Position numbers and translations under genes: made by a program
Notes under the pieces: model-generated
Database searches by the model: none
Told to the model about the DNA's origin: nothing
What the model saw: the letters and a program-made list of their open reading frames with translations, nothing else
Part shown: one piece after another, positions 22,615 to 32,475 of the stretch
How positions within the stretch are numbered: position 1 is the first letter of the stretch
Layout: every line of letters starts with the position of its first letter
Assembly: GCA_015039465.1 (NCBI GenBank)
Contig: MU130357.1
Span: 254,111 to 318,110, forward strand
DNA: 64,000 bases
Direction of reading: 5' to 3'
From: Phlegmacium glaucopus
Lineage: Eukaryota; Basidiomycota; Agaricomycetes; Agaricales; Cortinariaceae

Positions 22615-23873
22615 CTAGGCCTCAGTCGCACTGCTGGCAGCAGGGAACCCCATTTGTTCCAACTGCTTTTGAACCCAAAGCTTCCGTACATCAGGACACA
22701 CAAGTGCTATGTAGGTGTCCGCTCGAGCTGTATTCTGCTCAAAGAGGTCAGCAAAAGCAATAGCCTGTTCAGCTGTCAACATCTCTGTGTTTTGCAAAAG
22801 CGCAGTTGCCTCGATCCTGCGTTCTGCAGAACTTCTCCAATAACAACGAGGCTGTGACATAGGACCATCACGCACCGCCCCATGAATGTCGCGGAGGGCG
22901 TCACTGATGCCATGAAGTGCCAGTGCACCATTGGGGGCAGAGTTGCGCGGTCGTTTGCCATATGATCCAGAGCCTATGCTGCTTGAAGTTGTTCTGATAG
23001 AGCTAGAAGTACTGTCATCAAGTGCTGAGTATTTGCGCTTTGAGGATATTGAAGATAATACAGAAGATGGACGCATTGGTGTGGTGGGTGGAATATTCGC
23101 ATCCTCATCGCTGCTATCAGGTTCACCACTGGGTACTGCAGCAGCGAGTACCAAAAGCAGTGATAGAGTAGTCAGCCTGTTGGGTTCACTGGTGGCAGTG
23201 GGTGGCATTTGCCCTTCACCCGAAGCATTGCTTGGTCCACTATAGGGCGCATTTGCAATTGCGCCAAAACTTTGTTGCGAGGGGCGGAAGGCATGCACAC
23301 CTCTTACAGTGCTTGGCATTATAGCCTGTATGCGATTGAAATGTGGAAACCCTTTTGTCTTGAAGGGCTTTGCGTCTTTGTTTTTCTAAGAATCCATCAG
23401 TGGAGCAAAGGTACTATATCATCGTGATAATACTCACAACAACGCACTCATTCCAAGCAAATATCTGTTTGATGTCGATATTAAGGCCATTCTCATCATC
23501 CCAGCTGAAACCTGATAACCTTTTGAGTGCAGCAACAACATTGTAAGACTTTTTGAGCTGGCAACAACGTGTCAAATCATAAATTGTGTATAAGATAAAC
23601 ACATACCCGATCCCACTTGGCTGAGCATCCCGCTGCTGTCTTCGGACCTCCAGTTGCACTGTGTACTTTCATTAGCACAGCAGCAGAATTCCAGAATGCC
23701 TGTTTGAATTTCATTCCATCGCCGGCTTCAGACTTGTGGTCAGCAATGTAATCAATGAGCGCAATCTCATCAGCGAGATCCCAGTGTGCCTTGGCAGCAT
23801 TTTCAAGAGAGAGAGGGACAGGCAGACTATCCTGATGTTGAGGGGGGCTGTTACGAGTATTCATGGCATGCAT
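22615..23873 (-). CDS. Harbinger Myb/SANT-like accessory DNA-binding protein, 3 exons, 385 aa
   Basis: Minus-strand exons 23607-23873, 23438-23557 and 22615-23385 join in phase 0 into 1158 nt. The first 110 residues have the Myb/SANT-like pattern (HWDLADEIALIDYIADHKSE, FKQAFWNSAAVLM, CSAKWDRLKKSYNVVAALK, FSWDDENG) with spaced aromatic residues. The middle is Ser/Thr/Pro-rich with a basic KRKYSALDD and GKRPRN; the C-terminal 100 residues are helical. In PIF/Harbinger elements such a protein helps bring the transposase to the nucleus and to the ends. Convergent with the transposase; stops are 124 bp apart. Confidence 0.85.
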
Positions 23874-24780
23874 GGCGTTGTGATGCTCCTCAGATAGCGG
23901 CGTGTGAAACGAGCGACACTGTGGTCGCTCAATTCACACGGTCAGTGGTTGTGACTCAACCGTGACAAGGATTAAACTGGATTTTTTCTTCTGCTGCCGA
24001 ATGGGCTCTTACACACTTATCCAAGGACACCTCAGGACAACCTAGGACAGCATAGATAAAGTTTTGAGTGTCACCCATTTTCTCAGGACACCTTTAGTGT
24101 ATCCTGGTGCATTGACCATCTGGATTAAATCACATCAGGAGGCCCTGGGAGTCCCTTAGAATTTATGAATTCCGCTAGAAAATCTTTAACTGCTGCATCC
24201 AGGAAAGTATTTTGCAGTTTTCTCAATAAGGAGAGCTGCCATTAATATAATTTAAACATATTCAGGGTCCTAAAACAATTCTCTACCATCTTTAAAAAAT
24301 TTCCTTTTTTGGAATTTATGTAATCTACCCTGCCATATGCTCGAAATCATGCTTATCTGTGATCATGTGACCAATGGTCTGTGCGCCATCCAAAAGATAT
24401 ATAAACCACCCACAATTTTGTTTTCTTATTTCCTACTTCCCCAGTATTATACTAGTATATACAAGGTTTAGAATAATTGAATATAATTTTATTATTATTA
24501 TTATTATTCTGTTGTGTGAGACCACTCAAATATCTGGTTTATATATGTTTTCTAGCATCAGATCCAGAGGGACTAAGGCTGCCTCAGGTTGCTCTCAGGT
24601 TGCCTCAGGTTGCCTCAGGACGCTCTCAGGTTGCCTCAGGTTGCCCCAGGACAGCCTAAGACTTTTCATACATAGGTAACTTGCACCCCAGGGCGACCTC
24701 TTGACCTGAGCACCCTGAGCTGCCTGGGGCACCCCAGGACATTTCAGGACAGCCTAGGGCAGAAGTCATTTTTCCTGATG

Positions 24781-26319
24781 TTGCACCTGATCTCCCCCAC
24801 CAAATAATCAAGGGCACATTCAAAGACCACCTTGTCACCTGGGTCCAGCAATACATCAACCTTGTAAACTCGCCTGCAGAGGCTTCCAAAATACTTGCAG
24901 ACATTGACTGACGCATTGCTGCTGTACCACCATTTCCTAGGCTGCGTCGTTTTCCTGAAGGGCAAGGATTTAAGCAATGGACAGGTGATGATTCTAAGGC
25001 GCTTATGAAGGTCTATAATTTATTTTTCTGTGCTCACTTTTGCTCACATATACAGGATAGGTATATCTCCCTGCGATTGCTGGCCACGTTCCACCCAAGA
25101 TGGTCCCCTTCAACATTTCATGGAATTCTGCTCCCTTGTTCGCTGTGCTGTTTTGGATGAAGATGATCTCGTGGCAATTGACAATGCCATCACCAACTTT
25201 CATATCACTCAAACCATCTTTGAAGAACTCGGTATCTGTCCTGATGGGATTTCTCTCCCCCAACAACACCTACTTGTTCATTACCATCACCTCATTCAGG
25301 AATTTGGTGCTCCAAATGGTTTGTGTTCATCAATTACTGAGTCCAAACACATCAAGGCTGTGAAGGCGCTCAAGCCATTTTGAAGCCCTTGGTCAGATGT
25401 TGATGACAAACCAACGTCTCGACAAGCTTGCTGCCTCACGTATTGATTTTCAAGCCCACGGAATGCTTCAGGGTTCCTTATTTGACAACAACATTGTGCC
25501 ACCAGAACCACCACCACTCAAGGAAGTAGATGACAATAATGATGATGGATGAGCGGTGGAAGGTGATGTTCTGGGTGAGGTTAAGCTCACTCACAAACCT
25601 GGTGTGTTATTTTATTATCCACATTCAAATAATAGCTAATATCACTCATAGTACCTCATGTTCCCCAGAACATCCACCACCTCTCTATGCATCTCAACCT
25701 CCCTCATCTTCCAGATCTCCTTTCCCACTTTCTCTATTGTCAAACTCACCCTAATTTGGATGTCGCTCATGAAGATATCCCACTGGATCAATGTCCACCC
25801 ATTTCTGGACAAGTTTGCACCTTCTCGTCTGCCATCGCAACCTTCTTTGCTCCCAGTGACTGATCAGGAATTGGGGGGATGTACCGTGAACATATCCGTG
25901 CGGTATGATTGTGGCATGGGGGTCCTGCGCACCACAACTGTGTTTTTGTAGAACCAGGAACTGACCTACCTGGATTTCGAGGTCTTAAAGTGGCCCGCAT
26001 GCTGCTTTTCTTCTCAATTGTTCACGAAAAGACGAACTACCCATGTGCTCTTGTTACTTGGTTCTCATCAGTCGGCAACAGACCATGCCCTGATACTGGG
26101 ATGTGGATCATTGAGCCTGACACTAATATAACAGGGGACAGAATCATGGAGGTAATACATCTTGATACTGTTCTTTGTTCCGCACACCGTGACCTTATTG
26201 GTGTTTCTGGAGAAGACTACTTACCACAACACTTTTGGCACTATGATAGCTTAGATTCATTTAAACAGTTCTATGTAAACAAGTACACAGACCATCATGC
26301 CCACAAAATCACTTTTTAA
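24781..26319 (+). pseudogene. Plavaka-type transposase remnant (CACTA-like), C-terminal half
   Basis: Starts in frame at the right end of element B: VAPDLPHQIIKGTFKDHL, then a TGA at 24909 in place of an expected Arg codon, RIAAVPPFPRLRRFPEG, QWTGDDSKALMKV, then an intron-like gap and a frameshift. Next AIDNAITNFHITQTIFEELG, FGAPNGLCSSITESKHIKAV (a hallmark of the family), several stops, and finally GPAHHNCVFVEPGTDLPGF and LDSFKQFYVNKYTDHHAHKI, the conserved C-terminus. The catalytic N-terminal half is absent. Confidence 0.8.
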
Positions 26320-26339
26320 AATTTACAGCTACCTAATTG

Positions 26340-26690
26340 AGGATACAAAACCTAAAAATTTAGAGACAAAGAGAAAAAAGATGGCACAAAATATAAAGAT
26401 GTACATCAAAGATGAAGACTTCCCCCAAAGATCTAAGACATTGAGCAAAGAAGAAGCCCAAAAGAGTAAGATCTAAAGCACCAAAGACAAGTGTGTAAGA
26501 TCTCTCCCAAGGCAAAGCTTTTGAAAGATCTCAACCCGAGGACAAAGATCAGTTCCCAAAGACAAAGCTCCCAAAGACCGACTGGACATTTTCCTGATGT
26601 GAACCAGTCATCCCATGTGAATAGTCAACAATCCAGAGGTTTGAAGGTGTGTTTCCAATATATCTGATGTTAAAGTACTGTTAGAGATGT
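26340..26690. repeat. AAGAT/CCAAAGAC-rich low-complexity stretch
   Basis: Short purine-rich motifs (AAGATCT, CCCAAAGAC) recur irregularly; no credible ORF. Confidence 0.5.
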
Positions 26691-27013
26691 GTAAGCAAAC
26701 AACTCACTTGTGCATTCAGACCATAATTTCCTTTTCTTGTACAATAGGCATCACCATTGAGTCCTGGCTTCTCATAGAGAACAACAATAGTCCCATCATA
26801 CATCACCCTGCCCTCTCACCACTTTCCTTGGAAGCCAAGATGCTCATCTATCCATTTCTTCTCCACCTCCTTCTCTGCTGAGGTCAACCTTCTTACAAAA
26901 AGGTCATGTAGTGACTCAATTGCTTCAAAACATCTGTCTGTGTATTTCTCAACAGACCCCTCAGAACAGCCAGACTGTCATGCTATATCCTCCACCAGAG
27001 CCCCATTTCCATA

Positions 27014-28177
27014 CATCAGCAAACTTGGGGCCGGCTTACCGGCACCGGACAGCACCAGACAGCACCATAGAACCATAGAAAAGGTTCTTTTGTTTATAGT
27101 GCTGTCCGGTGTCATGGTAACGCTATCCGGAAATAGCCCAACACTAGACAGCACTATAGAGTGCTATAAGGTACTATATAGGGCTATAAGGTACTATATA
27201 GGGCTATAAGGTGCTATATAGGGCTAGGATAATACTGTAGTTAGAGAGCCCTATACTCATAATATTCTAATAGCAATCACAACAAGAGTAAGGAAATTGT
27301 TTAAAAAATTATATTCAACTAAGTAATAGTAATCTAAACATCATAATATACTACTTATACTACTGTAAAGGATCATTGTCGTCATTGCAATTTACACCTA
27401 AGATGGAATTAGAACAATTAATTATGATAGAGGGGAAATTTAAGGGCTTACACGTGTGGTATAACACACTGTCGTCGTCATCACACGCTGTAATTGTCAC
27501 CGCACCATGTCGTCGTCACATGTCATCATCGCATGTCGTCATCGCATGTTGTCGTAGTCATTGTCGCATGTTGTTGTAGTCGTTGTCGCATGTTGTCGTA
27601 GTTGTTGTAGTCATAGTCATAGTCATCGTAGTCGTTGTCGCATGTTGTCATAGTTGTCGTAGTTGTAGTTGTAGTTGTCGTAGTCATAGTCGCATGTCGT
27701 TGTCACATGTCGTTGTTGTCGCCACTATAAGCATCATCAATGTTTTGTCATTTATTATCATTGTTGTTTGTCGAGGTGCTCACCATTTGTTGTTATCGTT
27801 GTTGTGGTATTGCTGTCAGTGGTAGTGGTGGTGGTATGGAAGTGATGAACTCGGTGGGAACAAGTGTTGAACTTATATATTTAGTAATTTTAGTTTTTTG
27901 TGCACAGACTCTGTTTAGGGTTGGCTTATTTAACTTAATGAAAATCTCAAAAAATGTGATGTATTTCTAATGTGACGGAGTGACAAAGCTAGACCGTGCT
28001 AGACAGCACTGGTGTGCGCAACGTGAATACTATGGAAACTATAACTCACTATAGTTATGGTGACGTGACTGTAGATACTATAAGATACTATAATGTTATG
28101 TGACGTGACTATAGGCTACTATAATTTGGTGTGACATAACTATGACAAACTATGGGAAATCCCCGATTTTGCTGATG
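27014..28177. mobile_element. Element C: 1.16-kb non-autonomous element with TA duplication
   Basis: Inverted ends CATCAGCAAACTTGGGG / CCCCGATTTTGCTGATG, flanked by TA at 27012-27013 and 28178-28179. Interior: CCGGACAGCAC-type motifs, a run of CTATAAGGTACTATATAGGG units (27160-27230), a TCGTAG microsatellite and ACTATAG/CTATAGT motifs at the right. No ORF of its own. TA duplication points to a Tc1/mariner-like mobilising enzyme, by inference. Confidence 0.85.
27460..27850. repeat. GTCGTAGTCGTTGTCGCATG microsatellite/minisatellite in element C
   Basis: Imperfect repeats built on TCG, TAG and TTG triplets with interspersed GTCGCATGT. Gives valine-rich pseudo-ORFs. Confidence 0.8.
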
Positions 28178-28699
28178 TATCTTCCCATTTGAAAAAGGGT
28201 CACAGCTAGCTGCTGCTCAACTGGTGTTTGTGCATTGTTTGAATTGTTGGCGAATACAGGGTGTTCCTCAATTAATGTGAGGATTGTTTGGAAGACCAGA
28301 GATGTCAGTACACGCAGCATGTTGACAAAGCGGTGGTGGTTGCCAAGATTTTCAGCAAAATTCCAATTTCCAGGCAAGGCCCATATTCCCAAGCTTTGGA
28401 ACAGTTGGCCATCCATTGGGGTAGCGTGTAAGGAGGATGGAAAGGAGGGTGTTGATGTCAGGATCATTTTCTCTTCATCTATGCTCGACTTCAATCGAGC
28501 ACTTGCTGATCCAGGGGTGTGAATATTTGACACATAAGCATTGAGAGGATATATTGGTTTAAGAGATCATTGTGTACAGAGAGTGAAGGCATTGTTTGGA
28601 AGGAAGATAAGTACAGAGGATTGCAAGGTATAGTTGCAGATATTTTATCAAAGTTATCATGACTTGTCTGTGAAGGCCATCGTGGCAGATGCACGCGGC

Positions 28700-29700
28700 A
28701 TGTACGAGTTCATTTTTTGGCATTTGCTGTCCACATCTTATAATGGCATGTTTCTTCTAAATTCATTATGACTCACGAAGATGAATAATTTCTGAGCGTA
28801 GATATCGGCTTCATAACGGTCTGGGAGTGGATATTGAGGTGAAGATGGAAGACCATCAGTGCCAAGACCCCGAATGCAAGACGTCGGCGTTTGCCGGCTA
28901 AGGCACCGTGACGGCCCCCGAAAAAACGCCGTTTGGTAAAAGAACGATTTCCATAAATGGAACTCGTAACAAAACCGTGACAACGCGGACTTTAAATATG
29001 TTTATATAATCCCATCAATGCGAAATGCGACGGCGACGGCGGCCAACTTTGAACGCCATTATCAATCTCCTACCAGACCTCTCCTTCGATTTCCAAGACC
29101 CGTTTGTCGAAATCTTCCCATGTACTAGCTAACACTCTTACACTGGTTTGCATTAGTTCAATAAAGCTAAAACTGCTACGTTATCTGCAATCTGTCGATG
29201 GCTAGTTTACTACGTACCGTTGGTAGCAGAAGCAAGAAAAAATGCCACGGCGTTATCATGATGCCGTCTCTTGGCGATATCGGCGACTCCTCAGCCTGGC
29301 GCTAGCTGTGTTCCATGTGAAAGTACTTGTCGTTGACAGTGGTATAACTTGAGCACCAGGCCAATCTCGAGACGCTGTATTTGGAGGCGAATCTTTCAGG
29401 ACATAATTGGTGGTTCTGTCTCTCCGTCAACGGTTGCTGTAGTGTTTTTTATCTTGACTTCTCAGGGCTTGTCTTCAGAAAGTCATGGTTGCAATTGGCA
29501 AAGTCAATGATTTATTCAAGGAAATAACTGTGGTGCATAGCATGTAGGGAAACCGGCAATCAACTACCAACTTTAAAAATCAACACTTCACACAAGTCCC
29601 GAGTCTCAGAATCCAGACCGCCGGTGATTTGGAGTTCTGTATCGTATGGCTTTAGTTCCGATCCTCGGGTTTTGTGGTCGGGTGGTTGGACCAACGTGAA
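28700..29700. other. Region without a supported gene upstream of the P450
   Basis: About 1 kb between the transposase remnant and the P450 promoter. Only short ORFs (for example 28738-28983 minus, 81 codons) with no recognised motif or consistent splice structure. Confidence 0.5.
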
Positions 29701-29737
29701 AGTTGAAACACTACTAGATATGGGCTCCCTGAAAGGC

Positions 29738-29745
29738 TATATAAG
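29738..29745 (+). promoter_or_regulatory. TATA box of the P450 gene
   Basis: TATATAAG 46 bp before the ATG at 29784. The paralogous pseudogene has the shortened TATAAG at the same place (about 52122). Confidence 0.6.
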
Positions 29746-29783
29746 TATAGCAAATCCGCTATAATGCCCGGCGATTACACGCA

Positions 29784-31908
29784 ATGGGCAGCCTTACTTA
29801 TCTCGACATCGTGTTCGCCATATTTACAGTCGTATTGCTCAAGAAGGTCTTCACCGGCACTAAACGCTCGATACCTTTGCCACCTGGCCCATCAAAACTA
29901 CCTCTTCTCGATAACCTGTTGGACTTGCCTACTGATAAAGCATGGGTCACTTTCTCAGACTGGGGCAAAAAATGGGGTATGTATCTCACAATTGTGCCTC
30001 ACCAGTCAATGAACTTCAACCAGGTGACATTGTTTCCATTTCGGCACTCGGTCAGCATATAGTGATCCTAAACTCCGCGAGGGTAGCAGTAGAGATGCTG
30101 GACAAGAAGAGCGCAATTTACTCTGACAGACCCGTCCTTCAAATGGGAGGAGAACTAGTAGGCTGGAAAAACTCACTTGCTCTTCTTCCATACGGAGACC
30201 GATTTCGCAATTATCGCAAGTTTTTCCATCAGCTCATGGGCAACGTTTCCTCGGCGTCTTCGTTTTATCCAGTGGAAGAACTAGAAACTCACAGGTTGTT
30301 AAAACGAGTTGCGGCAAACCCAGATAATTTGGCAGCCCATGTACGCAAGTGAGTCCGAATCAGCATCATCTAGCTACTTGGAATAAAAGGATATACTCAC
30401 GTCTCTTCCCTATCTGTGTAGAACTGCTGGTGCAATAATTCTCCGTATATCTTATGGGTACGAGGCCAAGGAAAAGGACGATCCTTTTGTCACCCTCGCT
30501 GATGAAGCGATGCAGCAATTTTCACTTGCAGCTGCGCCGGGTAGCTTTCTTGTCGACATTTTCCCTCCATGTGCGTTGTTCTTATACTGGTATTCATTTT
30601 GAAATGAGATTTCTGAAGGTTCTACAGTGAAGTATCTACCAGCTTGGTTTCCTGGAGCAGGCTTCAAGCGGACAGCAGTTCATTGGGCTGAGACGCTTAC
30701 GAAGATGGTCGAAGCCCCACACCAATTTGTCAAACAACAAATGGTGAGCTGCATAATGCATGCTCACTTGCCCTCACTGATACAAAGCCTTCTTCCCTCC
30801 TCGTAGGCATCAGGAACAGCGGAACCATCCTTCACTTCCCGCCTGCTCGAGGGGTCTCATATCACTGCTGAACAAGAACACGACATTAAATGGTCTGCAC
30901 TTTCATTATATGGAGGTGGCGCAGATACAGCAAGTTTCTCTTTTTCTTGCGCTAACCCAATTGTAAGATTTCAAACTAATATCGGGATGAATATAGACTG
31001 TATCTACTATCTATGCTTTCTTTTCAGCCATGACCGTTTATCCCGATGTTGCTCGAAAGGCCCAGGCAGAGATTGACGCTGTGGTTGGAACCGACAGATT
31101 ACCAACGTTTTCTGACAGAGAGAATCTGCCATATACAAACGCTGTTGCCCTTGAAATAATGCGATGGCATGTTGTCGCGCCTACTGGTAAACTCTCCCTC
31201 TCTCTAATCCAACGCGCCGCTCACCAAGGCGTGGAATTCTAGGTCTACCCCACTGTGTGACGGAAGATAATATCCATGATGGCTATTTGATACCAAAAGG
31301 TGCCGTGATATTCGCCAACATTTGGTAAGTTGCATCAAAGACTTGAAATACGATGGAAACCGAAAGATTTATCCGCAGGTCCATGTTGCATGATCCAAAA
31401 GTTTATTCGAACCCCGCGAGCTTCAATCCCGAGAGATTTTTAGGACCAAACATGGAACAAGACCCTCGTGATATTTGCTTCGGGTTTGGAAGAAGGTATG
31501 TGTGGATATATATGGTTTATTCCTTTATTCTTATATGATGATCTGATTTGTAGGATTTGCCCTGGTAACACTATCTCTCAGTATCCTTTCTTGGCCCATA
31601 ATTGATGTGTTGTCGTCAAGGTCGAGTCTTGGCTGATTCATCAGTCTTCATCGCGTGTGCAATGGTTTTATCTGTTTTTGATATCACCAAATATTCCAAA
31701 GACGGAATCGTCATTGAACCAGTCGTTGGACAGATGGCGGGTACTATTAGGTGAGATTTTGCCAACAATTGAAAAGAGTGTTGGTCGCAATCTCAACCTT
31801 TAATTTATTTTCTATTTTTTAAATAGCCATCCTGAGCCTTTCAAATGCTCCATTTTACCTCGTTCACAGAAGGCGCTGGACCTCATTAATTCTGACTTTG
31901 AATCGTGA
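29784..31908 (+). CDS. Cytochrome P450 monooxygenase, 11 exons, 505 aa
   Basis: Exons 29784-29976, 30024-30348, 30422-30570, 30628-30743, 30807-30929, 30997-31186, 31243-31324, 31379-31495, 31554-31564, 31621-31750 and 31827-31908 sum to 1518 nt in one frame. An N-terminal membrane anchor ([17 protein letters not shown]) and Pro-rich hinge ([13 protein letters not shown]) indicate an ER protein. I-helix GGGADTTVST, K-helix EIMRWH (ExxR) and haem loop FGFGRRICPG are all present, so a haem-thiolate oxidase using a P450 reductase is expected. It resembles the fungal O-methylsterigmatocystin oxidoreductase-like group; substrate unknown. The intron after exon 5 uses a GC donor (GCAAGT) and exon 9 is 11 nt. 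A broken paralogue is at 52165. Confidence 0.92.
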
Positions 31909-32475
31909 AAACTTTGCCTCTATTGATGTTTTATGTAGTGAGCGATAAATATGAAGCATTTGACTGTTTTTCTCATTTCAATGTTGACTTTCCCATGAAT
32001 TTGACGTATGTTTTCCCAGTGTTTTCCTGTTTTCCCAAGCCCCTCCGCTTACCTCACTAATTCCTTATAGTTAGATCCAACGAACCAGGCCCTAAGGACC
32101 CTTGATTTAAAATATCATAAGAAGCGAATGACTAGTTATCTAAACGATATGTCGGTGTAGCTTTGAATGTGAATTCTTACAGTAACTGTTGTAGGCGGTG
32201 CGGAGCAGTGTAGATCATAGCAACCAACACTGTGACAACATCTGATTGATTCGCCACCAAAAGTTCTCGCGGTGTTCTCTTTACCAACCATACATTTGCA
32301 TTCTCAGCGACACGCAAACGCGCGCTGGTCATATTCGCTAACTAGCAGCCTAGTCTCCAATCCACACTCGTTTACTTTCTTCTTTCCAATTTACTTACTG
32401 AAGACTGAAGGGACTGTTTCGGGAGCCTTCGGGATGCTCTAAAGGTCGCCTTTCAAGAAGCCCTTTCAAGAATAC

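Larger units (their letters stand above)
21063..24008. mobile_element. PIF/Harbinger-type DNA transposon, apparently complete
   Basis: 2946 bp with terminal inverted repeats GAGCCCATTCGGTAGCA / TGCTGCCGAATGGGCTC and TTA duplications at 21060-21062 and 24009-24011. The unfilled B copy reads GTGTTACACACTTA at the same point, giving the exact pre-insertion site. It encodes the expected two proteins, a DDE transposase (+) and a Myb/SANT-like protein (-), arranged convergently, both with open frames and consistent splice sites. Confidence 0.92.
20939..24780. mobile_element. Element B copy 1: non-autonomous inverted-repeat element, split by Harbinger
   Basis: Terminal inverted repeats CATCAGGAAAAATGA... 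and ...TCATTTTTCCTGATG. The interior is rich in CAGGACA, CCTCAGG and related complementary motifs and has a TATTATTATTATT tract. Minus the Harbinger insertion it is about 0.89 kb, matching the uninterrupted copy at 53103-53989. Left flank is LINE, right flank is Plavaka; no target duplication is seen. Confidence 0.75.
26690..28600 (-). pseudogene. DDE transposase remnant split by element C
   Basis: Minus-strand pieces 28178-28533 and about 26700-27011 join when element C and one TA are removed: EQQLAVTLFQMGRY continues with GNGALVEDIA, then CSEGSVEKYTDRCFEAIESL and EKWIDEHLGFQGKW. A TGA follows where this family has an Arg codon, then VMYDGTIVVLYEKPGLNGDA with the first catalytic Asp, and TRKGNYGLNAQ. 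This is a DDE_4-like transposase typical of agaricomycetes. The C-terminal half is missing. Confidence 0.7.

Noticed and set aside
27583..27825. Valine/serine-rich 80-codon ORF
   Set aside because: Encoded by the TCG/TAG microsatellite inside element C.
28690..28706. Shared GGCATGTACGAGT with 62675-62690 as a possible element end
   Set aside because: Match is only about 13 bp and the flanks differ.
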